Origin: Lacrimispora indolis DSM 755
Lineage (GTDB): Bacteria; Bacillota; Clostridia; Lachnospirales; Lachnospiraceae
Assembly (NCBI RefSeq): GCF_000526995.1
Contig: NZ_AZUI01000001.1
Span: 682,001-746,000 of the forward strand
Direction of reading: 5' to 3'
Length of the DNA stretch: 64,000 nt
Within the stretch, counting starts at the first letter, position 1. Every line of letters starts with the position of its first letter. Below are positions 8,496 through 16,489 of the stretch, in pieces. The notes beneath the pieces are model-generated. The model ran no database searches and had not been told where the DNA came from. It was given only the letters and a program-made list of their open reading frames with translations. The position numbers and the translations under genes are program-made.

Positions 8496-9392
8496 CTAAT
8501 AGATACTGTCATTCATGCGGAATGTAACATTGACAGCTGCCAGAATTATAAGACCCAGGGCAAACATGATCATACCGTTGGCATTGGCATACCCGTATTT
8601 CATATCGGATATGGAATTGACCAGGATCAGCGGTATATTCATGGTATCGTCTCCAGGGCCGCCTGCGGTGGTCAGCCTGATCTGCTCATACATGGCAATT
8701 CTGGAAGTAATGGAACAGATCACCCCTGTTCCAATGGCATTCCTGCAAAGGGGAAGCATGATATGCCGGGTCAGCTGCCACGGGGAGGCCCCGTCTACTC
8801 TTGCAGCTTCCACCACTTCCTCAGGTACTGCCATCAAATCATTTAATACAACCAGAGTTACAATCACCGCATAAAAGATCCATGTACATGTAACTGCCCA
8901 GAATGCATACGGGGACTGAAAAAACCATTGGACATGAAAGTCCGGGGAAAACCTTCGGATCAGGTTATTTAAAATTCCCATATCATCATTGAAAATAAAT
9001 TTATAGATCATGGCCCATGCAGCCGCTGAGATCACGTTAGGCACCATAAAAATCACTCTGGTGAATTTCCAGCCCCTGGGTTTTGCGTACAGAACAAATG
9101 CCATAAGTACGCCAAACCCCACATGAAAGGTGGCGGCAATCATTGACCAGGCAAGAAGATTTTTCAAGGATATGAGAAAGGTTTTTGAATGAAAAAGGTC
9201 TATGTAATTTTTAAGTCCTATGAAAACCGGTTTGTTAAAGCCATCCCACTTGGTAAAGGATGTAGCGATCACCGTAAGGATGGGCGATAAGTAAAACAGC
9301 AAAAATATTAAGAGGGAGGGCAGTAAAAATAAGTAACACCACTTATAATTCCTTCTCTCCAAAACGGTGGAATTTGACTTTCCTGCTTTCAT
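8496..9392 (-). CDS. ABC sugar importer permease, MalF-like
   Basis: The 298-residue protein has a short charged N-terminus, then a first membrane segment (WCYLFLLPSLLIFLLFYL) and about five more. The EAA loop reads VVEAARVDGASPWQLTRHIMLPL near residue 195, and GGPGDDTMNIPLILVN follows, typical of CUT1 permeases of the MalF/UgpA type. It would pair with the MalG-like permease just downstream. It follows the binding-protein gene after an 85-base gap that contains a hairpin (9413-9461), which should lower its expression relative to the lipoprotein. Confidence 0.9.
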   Translation of the reverse strand: MKAGKSNSTVLERRNYKWCYLFLLPSLLIFLLFYLSPILTVIATSFTKWDGFNKPVFIGLKNYIDLFHSKTFLISLKNLLAWSMIAATFHVGFGVLMAFVLYAKPRGWKFTRVIFMVPNVISAAAWAMIYKFIFNDDMGILNNLIRRFSPDFHVQWFFQSPYAFWAVTCTWIFYAVIVTLVVLNDLMAVPEEVVEAARVDGASPWQLTRHIMLPLCRNAIGTGVICSITSRIAMYEQIRLTTAGGPGDDTMNIPLILVNSISDMKYGYANANGMIMFALGLIILAAVNVTFRMNDSIY

Positions 9393-9412
9393 TTTCTTCC
9401 CTTCTTTCTAAA

Positions 9413-9461
9413 AAATACTGCTGCAATACACCCCTATTACAGGCTTTTTGCAACAGTATTT
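9413..9461 (-). terminator. Partial terminator / stabilising hairpin between binding protein and permease genes
   Basis: Arms 9413-9426 and 9448-9461 pair over 14 bases with one mismatch around a 21-base loop. On the minus strand the stem is followed by a short T tract. It sits after the binding-protein stop and before the permease. Such hairpins usually allow partial read-through and leave more binding-protein mRNA than permease mRNA. Confidence 0.72.
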
Positions 9462-9477
9462 AATTCCCATATTGCTA

Positions 9478-10836
9478 TTAGTTTTTTGCTTCCTCAGCCT
9501 TCTGAGTCAGCTGGCTGCAAAATTCCTCCGGCGTAAGAGTTCCATCCGCCAGCTTGGGAAGCAGCTTTCCAAATTCCGTATCAGCAACGGAGGCTGGCAT
9601 CACATCAAAAATTGATGCCGTGTATTTTGTATTTCCATCCATGCTTTCAGCAAGCTGGGATAAGATTCGGTTTTCCGCCTGTTTCTTTAAAAACTCGTCG
9701 CTGTAATCCAGCTTTGGAGCCACTCCCCCTTCGGTCAAGACCAGCTGTTCGATTTCTTCCTTGGAATCACGGAAGGCAAAGAAAGCTTTTGCCAGCTCTT
9801 TTTCCTCATCAGAAGCGGTATCCGCGATCCAGAATTCACCAAATACTCTTGGATTTGCAATGGCAAAGTTGCCGGGATAAATATCTGAGGTCACTTCCTC
9901 ACCGGTAAATCCGTTGGACCACTTGTCTGCTGATGCTTCATCAAAGTCTGAGGCCATCCAGGAACCGTTGCATATAATGGCTGCGCTTTTGCTCATAAAT
10001 GCATTGGCTGCATCTGCATAAGCTGCACCAATGGTATTGGCCGATGCATTTTTCTGAAGGAGCTCCTGCAGAATGGTTGTCGCGGAAATGATTTTTTCGT
10101 CAGTATAATCGTACAGCTTGTCATCCACAAACTGAGCCAGGTACCCCTCGCCTCCCTCCTGGTTGGCAATAAGGGCAGTGAGAAGAAGTCCTGTGGTCCA
10201 TGCGTTTTCCGCAGTCTGGAACGCGATCCTGTTATCTCCGATGCTTTCCGTAAATTCATCAAGAGTCATATCCTTAACCGCTTTTTCCGGCTGATACATG
10301 GTATTGTTATAGAAAAGGCCCACAGGCTTTAATACGGAAAGAGGCTTGCAGATCAGTTTTCCGTCTACGGTACAGTAATCTATGGATTCGTCAATCCAGT
10401 TCTTTTTTACCTCTGGATTGGAATTTGCAAATTCAGTCAGATCATATGCCATGCCATTGGCGAGAGCCACGTTCTTAAACCACTGCAGATCAATTCCGCC
10501 GGAACCGGGTGCATGGACTATGGCCGGAAGCTTGTTCTGCTGGGCCAGTTGTTTAATCTTTTCCGCATACTGGGCCTGGGGAACCTCTTCAATCACGATC
10601 TTATACTTGCCCGCATACTTCTCATTAAACCGTTCTACCTCAGGAAGGAAGAAAACAGCCCCTACATTTTCACCTGCCAGATAGGTTGGAAAAGTCATCT
10701 GGATTTCCTTGCCGGATCCGGTTTCCCCCTTTCCCGCTCCTGATGCAGTTGTATTGCTGCTTCCGCCGGAGCAGCCGCTGATCAATGCTGCAGCCGCCAT
10801 AACAGCCGCCATAAATCCCGCCAATTTGCTTTTCAT
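9478..10836 (-). CDS. Extracellular sugar-binding lipoprotein of an ABC importer
   Basis: The 452-residue protein starts with a lipoprotein signal (MKSKLAGFMAAVMAAAALIS, lipobox ending at C22) and a serine/glycine/threonine linker. The rest has the layout of family 1 solute-binding proteins (SBP_bac_1): a long bilobed fold, the segment QYAEKIKQLAQQNKLPAIVHA near residue 105, and YADAANAFMSKSAAIICNGSW near 265. Anchored to the outer face of the membrane, it delivers an oligosaccharide to the permease pair downstream. The gene context (GH65 phosphorylase, GH63-like and GH13_31 enzymes) suggests an alpha-glucoside ligand. An AAGGAGG ribosome binding site precedes the ATG, and the regulator gene ends only 22 bases upstream. 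Confidence 0.92.
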   Translation of the reverse strand: MKSKLAGFMAAVMAAAALISGCSGGSSNTTASGAGKGETGSGKEIQMTFPTYLAGENVGAVFFLPEVERFNEKYAGKYKIVIEEVPQAQYAEKIKQLAQQNKLPAIVHAPGSGGIDLQWFKNVALANGMAYDLTEFANSNPEVKKNWIDESIDYCTVDGKLICKPLSVLKPVGLFYNNTMYQPEKAVKDMTLDEFTESIGDNRIAFQTAENAWTTGLLLTALIANQEGGEGYLAQFVDDKLYDYTDEKIISATTILQELLQKNASANTIGAAYADAANAFMSKSAAIICNGSWMASDFDEASADKWSNGFTGEEVTSDIYPGNFAIANPRVFGEFWIADTASDEEKELAKAFFAFRDSKEEIEQLVLTEGGVAPKLDYSDEFLKKQAENRILSQLAESMDGNTKYTASIFDVMPASVADTEFGKLLPKLADGTLTPEEFCSQLTQKAEEAKN

Positions 10837-10858
10837 ATGAATCCTCCTTAATATTTAT

Positions 10859-11878
10859 TTACAATTGCTTTACACTCTTGCCTTCCTCAAGAAAATATTT
10901 TGTCATATGAATCTTTGAATACTTTTCGTCATTTACCATTTTCATGAGAAGTTTTGCCGCGTCGTAGCCTTTCTGCCACATATTCTGGTTGATGCGAGTA
11001 ACAAAGGGGTCAATGTATTTCATAAAATAGTTGCCGTCATAACCTGTGATGGAAAAATCCTCCGGGCTCTCGTATCCCAGCTCCTGTACTGCTCTTAGAA
11101 CTCCTATGGCCGTTAAATCGCTCATGCAGATAAAAGCGGTGCCAGCCTCTTTCCCATATTCTTTCAGCAGTTTCTTCGTTCCTTCATACGCTTTCTGCTC
11201 CATAAAATCCGTATAGATCACTTTACAGCTTTTTGGTTCAATGCCGTTTTTTTCAAGAACGTCTAGGTACCCCTGCTGACGCCTGATGGAAACATCAGAC
11301 TTCTTCCGCCCATAGACAAGAATCAGCTTCCGGTGTCCATGGTCGATCACATACTGCGTGATCTGTTCAAACGCCTTTCTGTCATCTGTCATGACAGCCG
11401 ACGTACATGCTCCGTCCAGCGGAATATCAATGGAAACACAGGGCAGGGTGGAATGAGGCAGGGTTTTTACCAAAGGATCGGTTATCCTGAGTCCCATAAT
11501 CACGGCTCCTGACAATGAATATTCTCTGCAAAATGTGTCAAAATCCTTTTTTTCCTGTTCTTCCTTCCCAATGGAATACATGGCAAGATTGATCTCATGC
11601 TTCATCATGTAGGTATAAGCTCCCTGGATAACATTCATCATGAACTCGTTTGACTGGGCTTCCTCCAAAAGTCCGCAGATGAGCAAAGCCACATTTTTCT
11701 TGTTCTTTGAAGACAGATTTTTGGCACTGGTATTTGGAACATACCCAAGTCTTTCCGCAGCCTCCACCACGCGCGCCCTGGTTTTGGCCGATACATCACT
11801 GTATCCGTTTAACGCTCTTGATACCGTACTTACAGATAATCCCGTTTCCTGTGCCACATCGTAAATTGATTTTGCCAT
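10859..11878 (-). CDS. LacI-family transcriptional regulator of the alpha-glucoside operon
   Basis: The N-terminal helix-turn-helix reads IYDVAQETGLSVSTVSRALNG and is followed by the hinge region (YVPNTSAKNLSS) and a periplasmic-binding-protein-like effector domain (PTF VALLICGL through VTRINQNMWQKGYDAAKLL). I set the start at the ATG at 11878 (339 residues) because AGAGGTG lies just before it and MAKSIYDVA is the usual LacI N-terminus; the frame can be extended 17 residues upstream, but that part runs through an operator. It is the first gene of the operon, 22 bases before the binding-protein gene. Two palindromic sites and a strong promoter lie directly upstream, so it very probably represses its own operon and is released by an imported sugar. 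Confidence 0.93.
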   Translation of the reverse strand: MAKSIYDVAQETGLSVSTVSRALNGYSDVSAKTRARVVEAAERLGYVPNTSAKNLSSKNKKNVALLICGLLEEAQSNEFMMNVIQGAYTYMMKHEINLAMYSIGKEEQEKKDFDTFCREYSLSGAVIMGLRITDPLVKTLPHSTLPCVSIDIPLDGACTSAVMTDDRKAFEQITQYVIDHGHRKLILVYGRKKSDVSIRRQQGYLDVLEKNGIEPKSCKVIYTDFMEQKAYEGTKKLLKEYGKEAGTAFICMSDLTAIGVLRAVQELGYESPEDFSITGYDGNYFMKYIDPFVTRINQNMWQKGYDAAKLLMKMVNDEKYSKIHMTKYFLEEGKSVKQL

Positions 11879-11893
11879 TTCACACCTCTTTTT

Positions 11894-11909
11894 CCAAAAA
11901 CGTTTTTGG
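11894..11909. promoter_or_regulatory. LacI-type operator, proximal copy
   Basis: The site is a perfect 16-base palindrome, CCAAAAACGTTTTTGG, with the central CG typical of LacI-family operators. It lies 15 bases before the regulator start, in the leader of its own mRNA. Confidence 0.82.
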
Positions 11910-11962
11910 TTTTTGATTTTTTTTAACACTTCTTTTAGAAGTGTTGTACGAAATCGTTATTT

Positions 11963-11978
11963 ACGAAAACGTTTTTGA
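11963..11978. promoter_or_regulatory. LacI-type operator, distal copy at the transcription start
   Basis: ACGAAAACGTTTTTGA repeats the core AAAACGTTTTTG of the proximal site and is centred about 15 bases beyond the -10 box of the minus-strand promoter, so a bound repressor would block initiation. The two operators are 69 bases apart centre to centre, which would allow looping. Confidence 0.72.
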
Positions 11979-11985
11979 TGATTAC

Positions 11986-12014
11986 AAAATAACATTTTAT
12001 TAGATCTGTGTCAA
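11986..12014 (-). promoter_or_regulatory. Sigma-A promoter of the alpha-glucoside operon
   Basis: On the minus strand TTGACA (12014-12009) and TATTTT (11991-11986) are separated by 17 bases. It reads into both operators and then the LacI-type gene. The leader between the operators holds an inverted repeat, AACACTTCT / AGAAGTGTT (11925-11945), followed by A rather than T, so it is not a terminator for this operon. Confidence 0.78.
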
Positions 12015-12435
12015 TGTTTTTTATATTATTTGTTATAAATGCTGTATTTTTATCAATATTTTTATGCATTTTAGTATAGGGCAGTTCTTTGAACAGCTAT
12101 TTCTCAGACTTTTATAATGCAGCGGAACGACTGGGATTTTGCTCATGCTCCTTTTTCTGTCTTTTTACTTATTGTTTCTACATTCCTCTTATATTCCGTT
12201 GTGTTTCTGTTTGTTGCTGGCAGCGGAAGCATTGACCTTATTATATTCTGGTAGCGGTTGTTTTGGGATTAGGATTAGGGGCAGGGATCAAGGATTCAGA
12301 TATTTATGCATTTAGGCATTGAATCATTGGTGTTGAGAGCAAGGCTGCAGGGAGAAAATGCCCGGCGACCGGACCTGTCGGAAAGCTTAGGATTATAAGG
12401 TTCTTAAAGGGAACAATGGAATGTACCGGATTGGC
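12015..12435. other. Intergenic stretch without a recognisable gene
   Basis: I see no coding frame with a ribosome binding site, no RNA gene and no strong hairpin between the alpha-glucoside promoter and the end of the CPBP protease gene. The sequence is AT-rich at its left end and more mixed toward 12350. It may hold the 3' untranslated region of the CPBP gene. Confidence 0.5.
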
Positions 12436-13269
12436 TCATTTCTTTTTGTAACGGGATATATAAAGGAAGAGCACAATGAGAAAAGAAAGGGTCTGGGCAA
12501 TGGTGATGCGAATGGTCAAAAGTTCATCTACACCGGAAGCCGTAACCACATGCAGCAGATTAACCGTGGTATTATTCACAAAATGCGCTGCCATTCCTGC
12601 CCATAGGGATCCTGTAAGCCTGCAAAGCATGCAGTACTGAATGCCAAGCAATGTGCTGGTGACCACCAGTACCAGACCGGCTAAGAATGCGCCTTCCATA
12701 GACTGACTGCCGTCTATTACATTTCTTAGGGGCTGCATAATATGCCAGATTCCAAAGAGTACAGAGGAGAGCATGCATGCGGCGGGAAAAGAATGTCTTT
12801 CTTCAGACAGCCGGACAAACAATCCGCGGAAAACTCCCTCTTCCATAATCACATTGATCATGTTTCCTGCTACGCAGATAAGAAGGAACAGGAGGCCATT
12901 TTTCATCTCACGGCTGCCTAAAATGGAATAGCTGGTCACGTAAAGCTTAAGTACCGGGGAATTACCTGCTGCCGACTGCATCAGTATTTCTGCCCCATAG
13001 CCTGCTGTAAAAACAACGGTGCCCAGTAAAGTTCCCAATAAAATATTGCGGAACAACTTTTGAGAAGTAAAACCGATTTCTGACCATGAATACCGGAAAA
13101 ATGGCAAGGCAGCTGCCAGCAGGAAAATACCGGCCAGTTTATGTATAAATGCTTCCCCGATTATGGACTGGTCAGTACGTAACAGGAAATATTCCATCGC
13201 CCGGAATGCAAAGCAAATGGCATAAAATATAAAAATAAATGGGATCGGGTTTCGCTTGTAATACTGCAT
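12436..13269 (-). CDS. CPBP-family intramembrane metalloprotease (Abi-like)
   Basis: The protein has about eight hydrophobic segments and the three CPBP (Rce1-like) motifs: EEGVFR at residues 143-148, FGIWH ending at H176, and HFVNN starting at H228. These glutamates and histidines form the buried metal site. Relatives cleave prenylated proteins or process peptides such as bacteriocin precursors; no partner peptide is seen here, so the substrate is unknown. I set the start at the ATG at 13269 (277 residues), which has AGAGG seven bases upstream and leads straight into the first membrane segment. The frame extends 55 residues further, but that part is hydrophilic and lacks a ribosome binding site. 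It lies just beyond the lysis end of the tailocin locus, on the same strand. Confidence 0.85.
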   Translation of the reverse strand: MQYYKRNPIPFIFIFYAICFAFRAMEYFLLRTDQSIIGEAFIHKLAGIFLLAAALPFFRYSWSEIGFTSQKLFRNILLGTLLGTVVFTAGYGAEILMQSAAGNSPVLKLYVTSYSILGSREMKNGLLFLLICVAGNMINVIMEEGVFRGLFVRLSEERHSFPAACMLSSVLFGIWHIMQPLRNVIDGSQSMEGAFLAGLVLVVTSTLLGIQYCMLCRLTGSLWAGMAAHFVNNTTVNLLHVVTASGVDELLTIRITIAQTLSFLIVLFLYISRYKKK

Positions 13270-13440
13270 AGGGATACCTCTCTGACTGTTGTTTTTGAAA
13301 TAGGAAATATTTTGCTGCCGCTGATTCATTGGAGCATCATTAGCGGAATATCCGGGGACAGCACAATGATTGTTCATACAAATCATTTTAACATAGCGTA
13401 TGGATAATTTCCACCATCTTTGGGCGGTATACATAACTTT

Positions 13441-13472
13441 AGGCGGGGCCGGATTTTTCCGGACTCCCGCCT
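13441..13472. terminator. Strong hairpin behind the tailocin operon
   Basis: AGGCGGG and CCGGA pair with TCCGG and CCCGCCT around a T-rich loop, four bases after the amidase stop on the minus strand. The minus-strand side lacks a T tract, so it may terminate weakly or protect the 3' end; the plus-strand side is followed by TATTTT. Confidence 0.55.
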
Positions 13473-13476
13473 ATTT

Positions 13477-14307
13477 TCAGATAATGTGCAGTGCACCTTT
13501 TTCATCTGTACCCAGATACAGTTTTCCTTCCAGCATGCTTCCGTCTTCTGTAGCCCGGTATAGTTCTTCCTTCCAGATGATCCACTGGCTTTTTGCCATA
13601 GCACCGTCGTTATTCAGATAGTACCATCTGCCGTCTGATCCGGTCTTCCATGTATCTTTTACCATATATCCGGCACCATCGAACCAATACCAGTTTTCCC
13701 CGTCCTTGTACCAGTCGTTTTTAACATAGTTTCCGGTATCTCCCAGGTAGAACCTCCAGCCGCCCTCCTCTTCTATCCATCCGGATTGATTCTGGGGCGC
13801 TTCTGTCAATGCTAGTTTAAAATCATTCCACGTATGCTGGGTGTGATTGTAAACGTAAGGATTGGGGCAGATTTTTCCCGTTACGTCATAGTGGCGTATT
13901 ACGTGATCTGCCGTGACATCGTAATGCTTCATCAGCTCTTTTGTCAGCTGGGCGGCGGCCTTTACTGTTGCATCTTCAAAATACCAGTCTCTGCTTGTAT
14001 CTGACTGACTGCCATTGTTCCTGACACAGAGCTCGATTCCCAGACTGTTGCTGTTTCGGCATTCCGGATGGATATATGTTTTTGCCCCGCAATGCCATGC
14101 AATATCTTTGTCCTCAACGGACTGCCAGATCTCTCCGCTGAAGCCAACAAAATAATGAGCGCTGGCTCCGATGTATTGGGAGGCGTAATATTTGCAGTTT
14201 GCTTCGGCTCCTCCTAAAGCCCCTACATAGTGGATCACGATATATTTAATTCGGTCTATCTGACCGTTGCTGTAGTTGTATGGTGTCAATAGTTTGTGAA
14301 CTTCCAT
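13477..14307 (-). CDS. N-acetylmuramoyl-L-alanine amidase (phage-type endolysin) with cell-wall-binding repeats
   Basis: Residues 1 to about 160 form an amidase_2 (T7 lysozyme / PGRP-like) domain. The zinc ligands are visible as H26 in IVIHYVG, H139 in VIRHYDVTGK and C147 in the following CPNP. The remainder (about 175-276) holds choline-binding-type aromatic repeats such as GWRFYLGDTGNYVKNDWYK, NWYWFDGAGYMV and RWYYLNNDGAMA, which anchor it to the wall polymer. It cuts the bond between muramic acid and the stem peptide and, with the holin at 14544-14969, releases the particles by lysis. It is the last gene of the tail operon, one base after the small gene at 14309. Confidence 0.93.
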   Translation of the reverse strand: MEVHKLLTPYNYSNGQIDRIKYIVIHYVGALGGAEANCKYYASQYIGASAHYFVGFSGEIWQSVEDKDIAWHCGAKTYIHPECRNSNSLGIELCVRNNGSQSDTSRDWYFEDATVKAAAQLTKELMKHYDVTADHVIRHYDVTGKICPNPYVYNHTQHTWNDFKLALTEAPQNQSGWIEEEGGWRFYLGDTGNYVKNDWYKDGENWYWFDGAGYMVKDTWKTGSDGRWYYLNNDGAMAKSQWIIWKEELYRATEDGSMLEGKLYLGTDEKGALHII

Positions 14308-14308
14308 A

Positions 14309-14464
14309 TTAAATCCCTTCCCTTATGCCCACGAACCCCATCTCATCCGCATCAAAAGATTCCCGGAAACGTTCTATTTCCGTGTAATCGGCATTCTTTA
14401 GATTTTCCTGTATTCCCAGCAGCTCCATGTTCGGCATATCTTTTGTAGCCTCACTTTTAACCAT
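14309..14464 (-). CDS. Small hypothetical protein between holin and amidase
   Basis: A 51-codon frame starts MVKSEATKDMPNMELLG and ends FDADEMGFVGIREGI. It is preceded by AAGGAG nine bases before the ATG and ends one base before the amidase start, so it is very likely translated and coupled to the amidase. It is acidic and hydrophilic with no membrane segment, which argues against a second holin subunit. I do not recognise the family. A role in lysis timing or in the particle is possible from position only. Confidence 0.65.
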   Translation of the reverse strand: MVKSEATKDMPNMELLGIQENLKNADYTEIERFRESFDADEMGFVGIREGI

Positions 14465-14543
14465 AATGTCTCCTTGTCCTTTTTATTATTATAATATGAC
14501 GGAAAGGGCGGGGATGTACCGGGCTGAAATGGGCCTTTTATCG

Positions 14544-14969
14544 TTATTGTGATGGCTGCGATTTCTTGTTTAAAATGTCTATGGCTCTGATTAAGACCTG
14601 TGGGAGGGGCAGGCCCATAAGGCCTGCATTCTCTACGATGGATATGAGCTCGTTTGCCATAAAACCGATGATGACAGTGTCTCGTATGTAGGGGGTGCCT
14701 AGGGATAGGTCTAAGCGGTGGGCCACCAGCACAAACAGGAGCGTCATACACTTCCTGCATAAGCCTTTAAAGCCCGCCTTTGATTCTAATGTTCCGGATT
14801 CTGTTTTTACACTTTTATGGAACACTCCGGCTACTGCCAGGCCTGAAAGGAAATCAACAGCCATGAAAAGTATTAAAGTTCCGATTGCGGTATCCCACCC
14901 TCCAAATACAGACACTATGAAACTGCCTGCTGCTCCTGCAGCTGTACATAATATATTTTTCATTCTCAT
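14544..14969 (-). CDS. Phage-type holin (holin_4 / TcdE-like family)
   Basis: The 141-residue protein has a basic start, then hydrophobic segments around residues 5-25 (NILCTAAGAAGSFIVSVFGG), 27-50 (TAIGTLILFMAVDFLSGLAVAGVF), 70-85 and 95-115, with ESKAGFKGLCRKC between them. This is the pattern of the clostridial toxin-secretion / phage-lysis holin family. It forms pores in the cytoplasmic membrane that let the amidase reach peptidoglycan. GAGG precedes the ATG; a second ATG two codons on could also be used. It lies five bases after the XkdX-like gene, within the lysis end of the tail operon. Confidence 0.9.
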   Translation of the reverse strand: MRMKNILCTAAGAAGSFIVSVFGGWDTAIGTLILFMAVDFLSGLAVAGVFHKSVKTESGTLESKAGFKGLCRKCMTLLFVLVAHRLDLSLGTPYIRDTVIIGFMANELISIVENAGLMGLPLPQVLIRAIDILNKKSQPSQ

Positions 14970-14974
14970 TTACC

Positions 14975-15115
14975 TCACGCTTTCTTATATTCTTCTCCTG
15001 TGATCTCCCGGTATTCCTCCACTGTGATCCAGCGGCCTACCGAGTTCCACACCATTTCCTCTGACCACAGTTCAGAATCATAAAAACTCTTTACTTTTTC
15101 AAAATTTTTACTCAT
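14975..15115 (-). CDS. XkdX-like small phage protein
   Basis: The 46-residue product reads MSKNFEKVKSFYDSELWSEE and then MVWNSVGRWITVEEYREITG, matching the XkdX family pattern (a YD.GLW...MV..AV..G.IT..EY..ITG motif). It has GGAGGT five bases before the ATG, and the ATG overlaps the stop of the preceding 90-residue gene, indicating translational coupling. XkdX proteins occur at the fibre / lysis junction of PBSX-like phages; their function is not established. Confidence 0.85.
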   Translation of the reverse strand: MSKNFEKVKSFYDSELWSEEMVWNSVGRWITVEEYREITGEEYKKA

Positions 15116-15380
15116 CGTCTACCTCCGTTCCTGTGCCTGACATCATGGAGAGGTACTCTATCCGAGCATTCATCATCTTCAATGTTTTCGTCAAAACCGA
15201 CATTTGAGTCTCTTCTATGATGGGAGCAACAGTATCTTCATCAATAGTAAGGCCTGTTAACTGTTCCCCGTCTTCAACCTCAACAATAATATTTCTAACG
15301 TCCTTGCTTGCCATCTCCTGGCCATATTGAACGGCTAATATACGACCATTTTCATGATCATAAATGACTGAAACCTTCAA
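15108..15380 (-). CDS. Hypothetical phage protein preceding XkdX
   Basis: The 90-residue acidic protein begins MKVSVIYDHENGRILAVQYG and ends MSGTGTEVDDE. The C-terminal half (QMSVLTKTLKMMNARIEYLSMM) could be a short coiled coil or oligomerisation helix. Genes of this size sit between the fibre genes and xkdX in many Firmicute myophages, the position of xkdW. I do not recognise a conserved domain. A fibre-associated or chaperone role is an inference from position. Confidence 0.7.
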   Translation of the reverse strand: MKVSVIYDHENGRILAVQYGQEMASKDVRNIIVEVEDGEQLTGLTIDEDTVAPIIEETQMSVLTKTLKMMNARIEYLSMMSGTGTEVDDE

Positions 15381-15407
15381 TAAAAAACCTCCTCGTATTA
15401 ATTATTA

Positions 15408-15827
15408 TTACTTTGTGAATTCAATTTTCTCAATTATCATTTCACCATAGGTTGCCATTACGCTTTCAGATTGTATTCTGAAAAATGCTTGCACATTTAT
15501 ACTGGATACATCTAAGGAAACCACTGTTGAAACAAAATAGCCGCCGCTTACTTGACTGGATGATTTAATGGTACTCTTACTTGTATTTAGTAATACAATG
15601 CGACACTCCCCACCCAGTCCATCTGACCCTCGCCCATAATTAGATCTAAATGTAACCTTCAGTTGGCTAAATGGCGTCAGGTTAACACTCTTAGAGTTTA
15701 CAATATATTGAGAGTATATATAATCATCACCATCATTGCTATTGTAGTATTTCCCTCTTAAATATATCCCTGGATAAGTTCCTGTGGAAATATAAAATCC
15801 TCCTCTATCTGTTCCTGTCGACTGCAC
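15408..15827 (-). CDS. Distal tail-fibre segment, possibly reached by frameshifting
   Basis: The open frame reads GGFYISTGTYPGIYLRGKYY and then a beta-rich glycine/serine/tyrosine sequence ending IIEKIEFTK, resembling a receptor-binding tip of a tail fibre. The GTG at 15827 has no good ribosome binding site. The frame stays open upstream to 15926, and that extra part reads coherently as protein (ERLFLSGGRAGGFLNGTFSG), overlapping the end of the preceding fibre gene in the -1 frame. No ATG, GTG or TTG with a ribosome binding site is found in the overlap. The segment may therefore be made as a -1 frameshift extension of the gene at 15860-16489, or the two may be one gene split by a mutation or error. 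Confidence 0.6.
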   Translation of the reverse strand: MQSTGTDRGGFYISTGTYPGIYLRGKYYNSNDGDDYIYSQYIVNSKSVNLTPFSQLKVTFRSNYGRGSDGLGGECRIVLLNTSKSTIKSSSQVSGGYFVSTVVSLDVSSINVQAFFRIQSESVMATYGEMIIEKIEFTK

Positions 15828-15859
15828 GCCCCCAGAGAGGACACCCGAGAACGTGCCGT

Positions 15860-16489
15860 TTAAAAAGCCACCTGCCCTACCGCCAGATAAGAATAGTCTT
15901 TCATTGTGCCAATAGTACCGCCAACATTAACTCCCTCTTTGACGTTTGCGGCTGTAAGGTTTGACACGCCATTCACCACCACATTCCCAGTCATATACTT
16001 CCCAGAGCTGGAAACCGTCTGCTGGGAAGCAGTAGGGTTAATTGTCTGCCCTGCCAAAGAGGCAATATTTCCTGTAAGCTTACTTCCATTCACCCAAGCC
16101 GTTTGCCCGCTTAAAATATGTGCCGCCGCAGCCGTTGCGCTGGTCTGACTTGCCAAACTGTTAGCTGTCACCTTACCGCCCCCATTGTGAAAACCAGCAG
16201 GAACCGTATACGAAGCACCAGCATTCAAATTCAGGGCCACCGCACCATGGTTTACCATAGAGCCTGTTCTCTTAATTTTGGGATTCGAATTATAATATGT
16301 TTTTCCTTCCAGTACCTGACTATCTGACACGTCACCAGTAAGTTCCAATGTTCCTTCAGCCACTTCATCAGCGGAATCTGATGTAATTGCTCTATACCCC
16401 TTTAAAACCTCTGCCTTTGAAGCTGTGCACTCATCAGAACCTGCTCCTGATCCGCCAGCTCCGGCGATAATCACTTTACCCATTATCAC
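15860..16489 (-). CDS. Tail-fibre-like protein
   Basis: The 209-residue protein is rich in alanine, glycine, serine and threonine, with short repeated beta segments such as ILSGQTAWVNGSKLTGNIAS and NLTAANVKEGVNVGGTIG that are typical of phage tail-fibre shafts. The N-terminus MGKVIIAGAGGSG may attach to the baseplate side. It ends DYSYLAVGQVAF at a TAA embedded in TTTTTAAAC. The start overlaps the previous gene by 14 bases; an ATG two codons downstream is an alternative. It probably forms part of the receptor-binding fibre that sets target specificity. Confidence 0.72.
   Translation of the reverse strand: MIMGKVIIAGAGGSGAGSDECTASKAEVLKGYRAITSDSADEVAEGTLELTGDVSDSQVLEGKTYYNSNPKIKRTGSMVNHGAVALNLNAGASYTVPAGFHNGGGKVTANSLASQTSATAAAAHILSGQTAWVNGSKLTGNIASLAGQTINPTASQQTVSSSGKYMTGNVVVNGVSNLTAANVKEGVNVGGTIGTMKDYSYLAVGQVAF

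Noticed and set aside
11925..11945. Inverted repeat between the two LacI operators as a terminator or riboswitch
   Set aside because: The stem is short and followed by A, not T, on the transcribed strand, and no aptamer-like structure is apparent.
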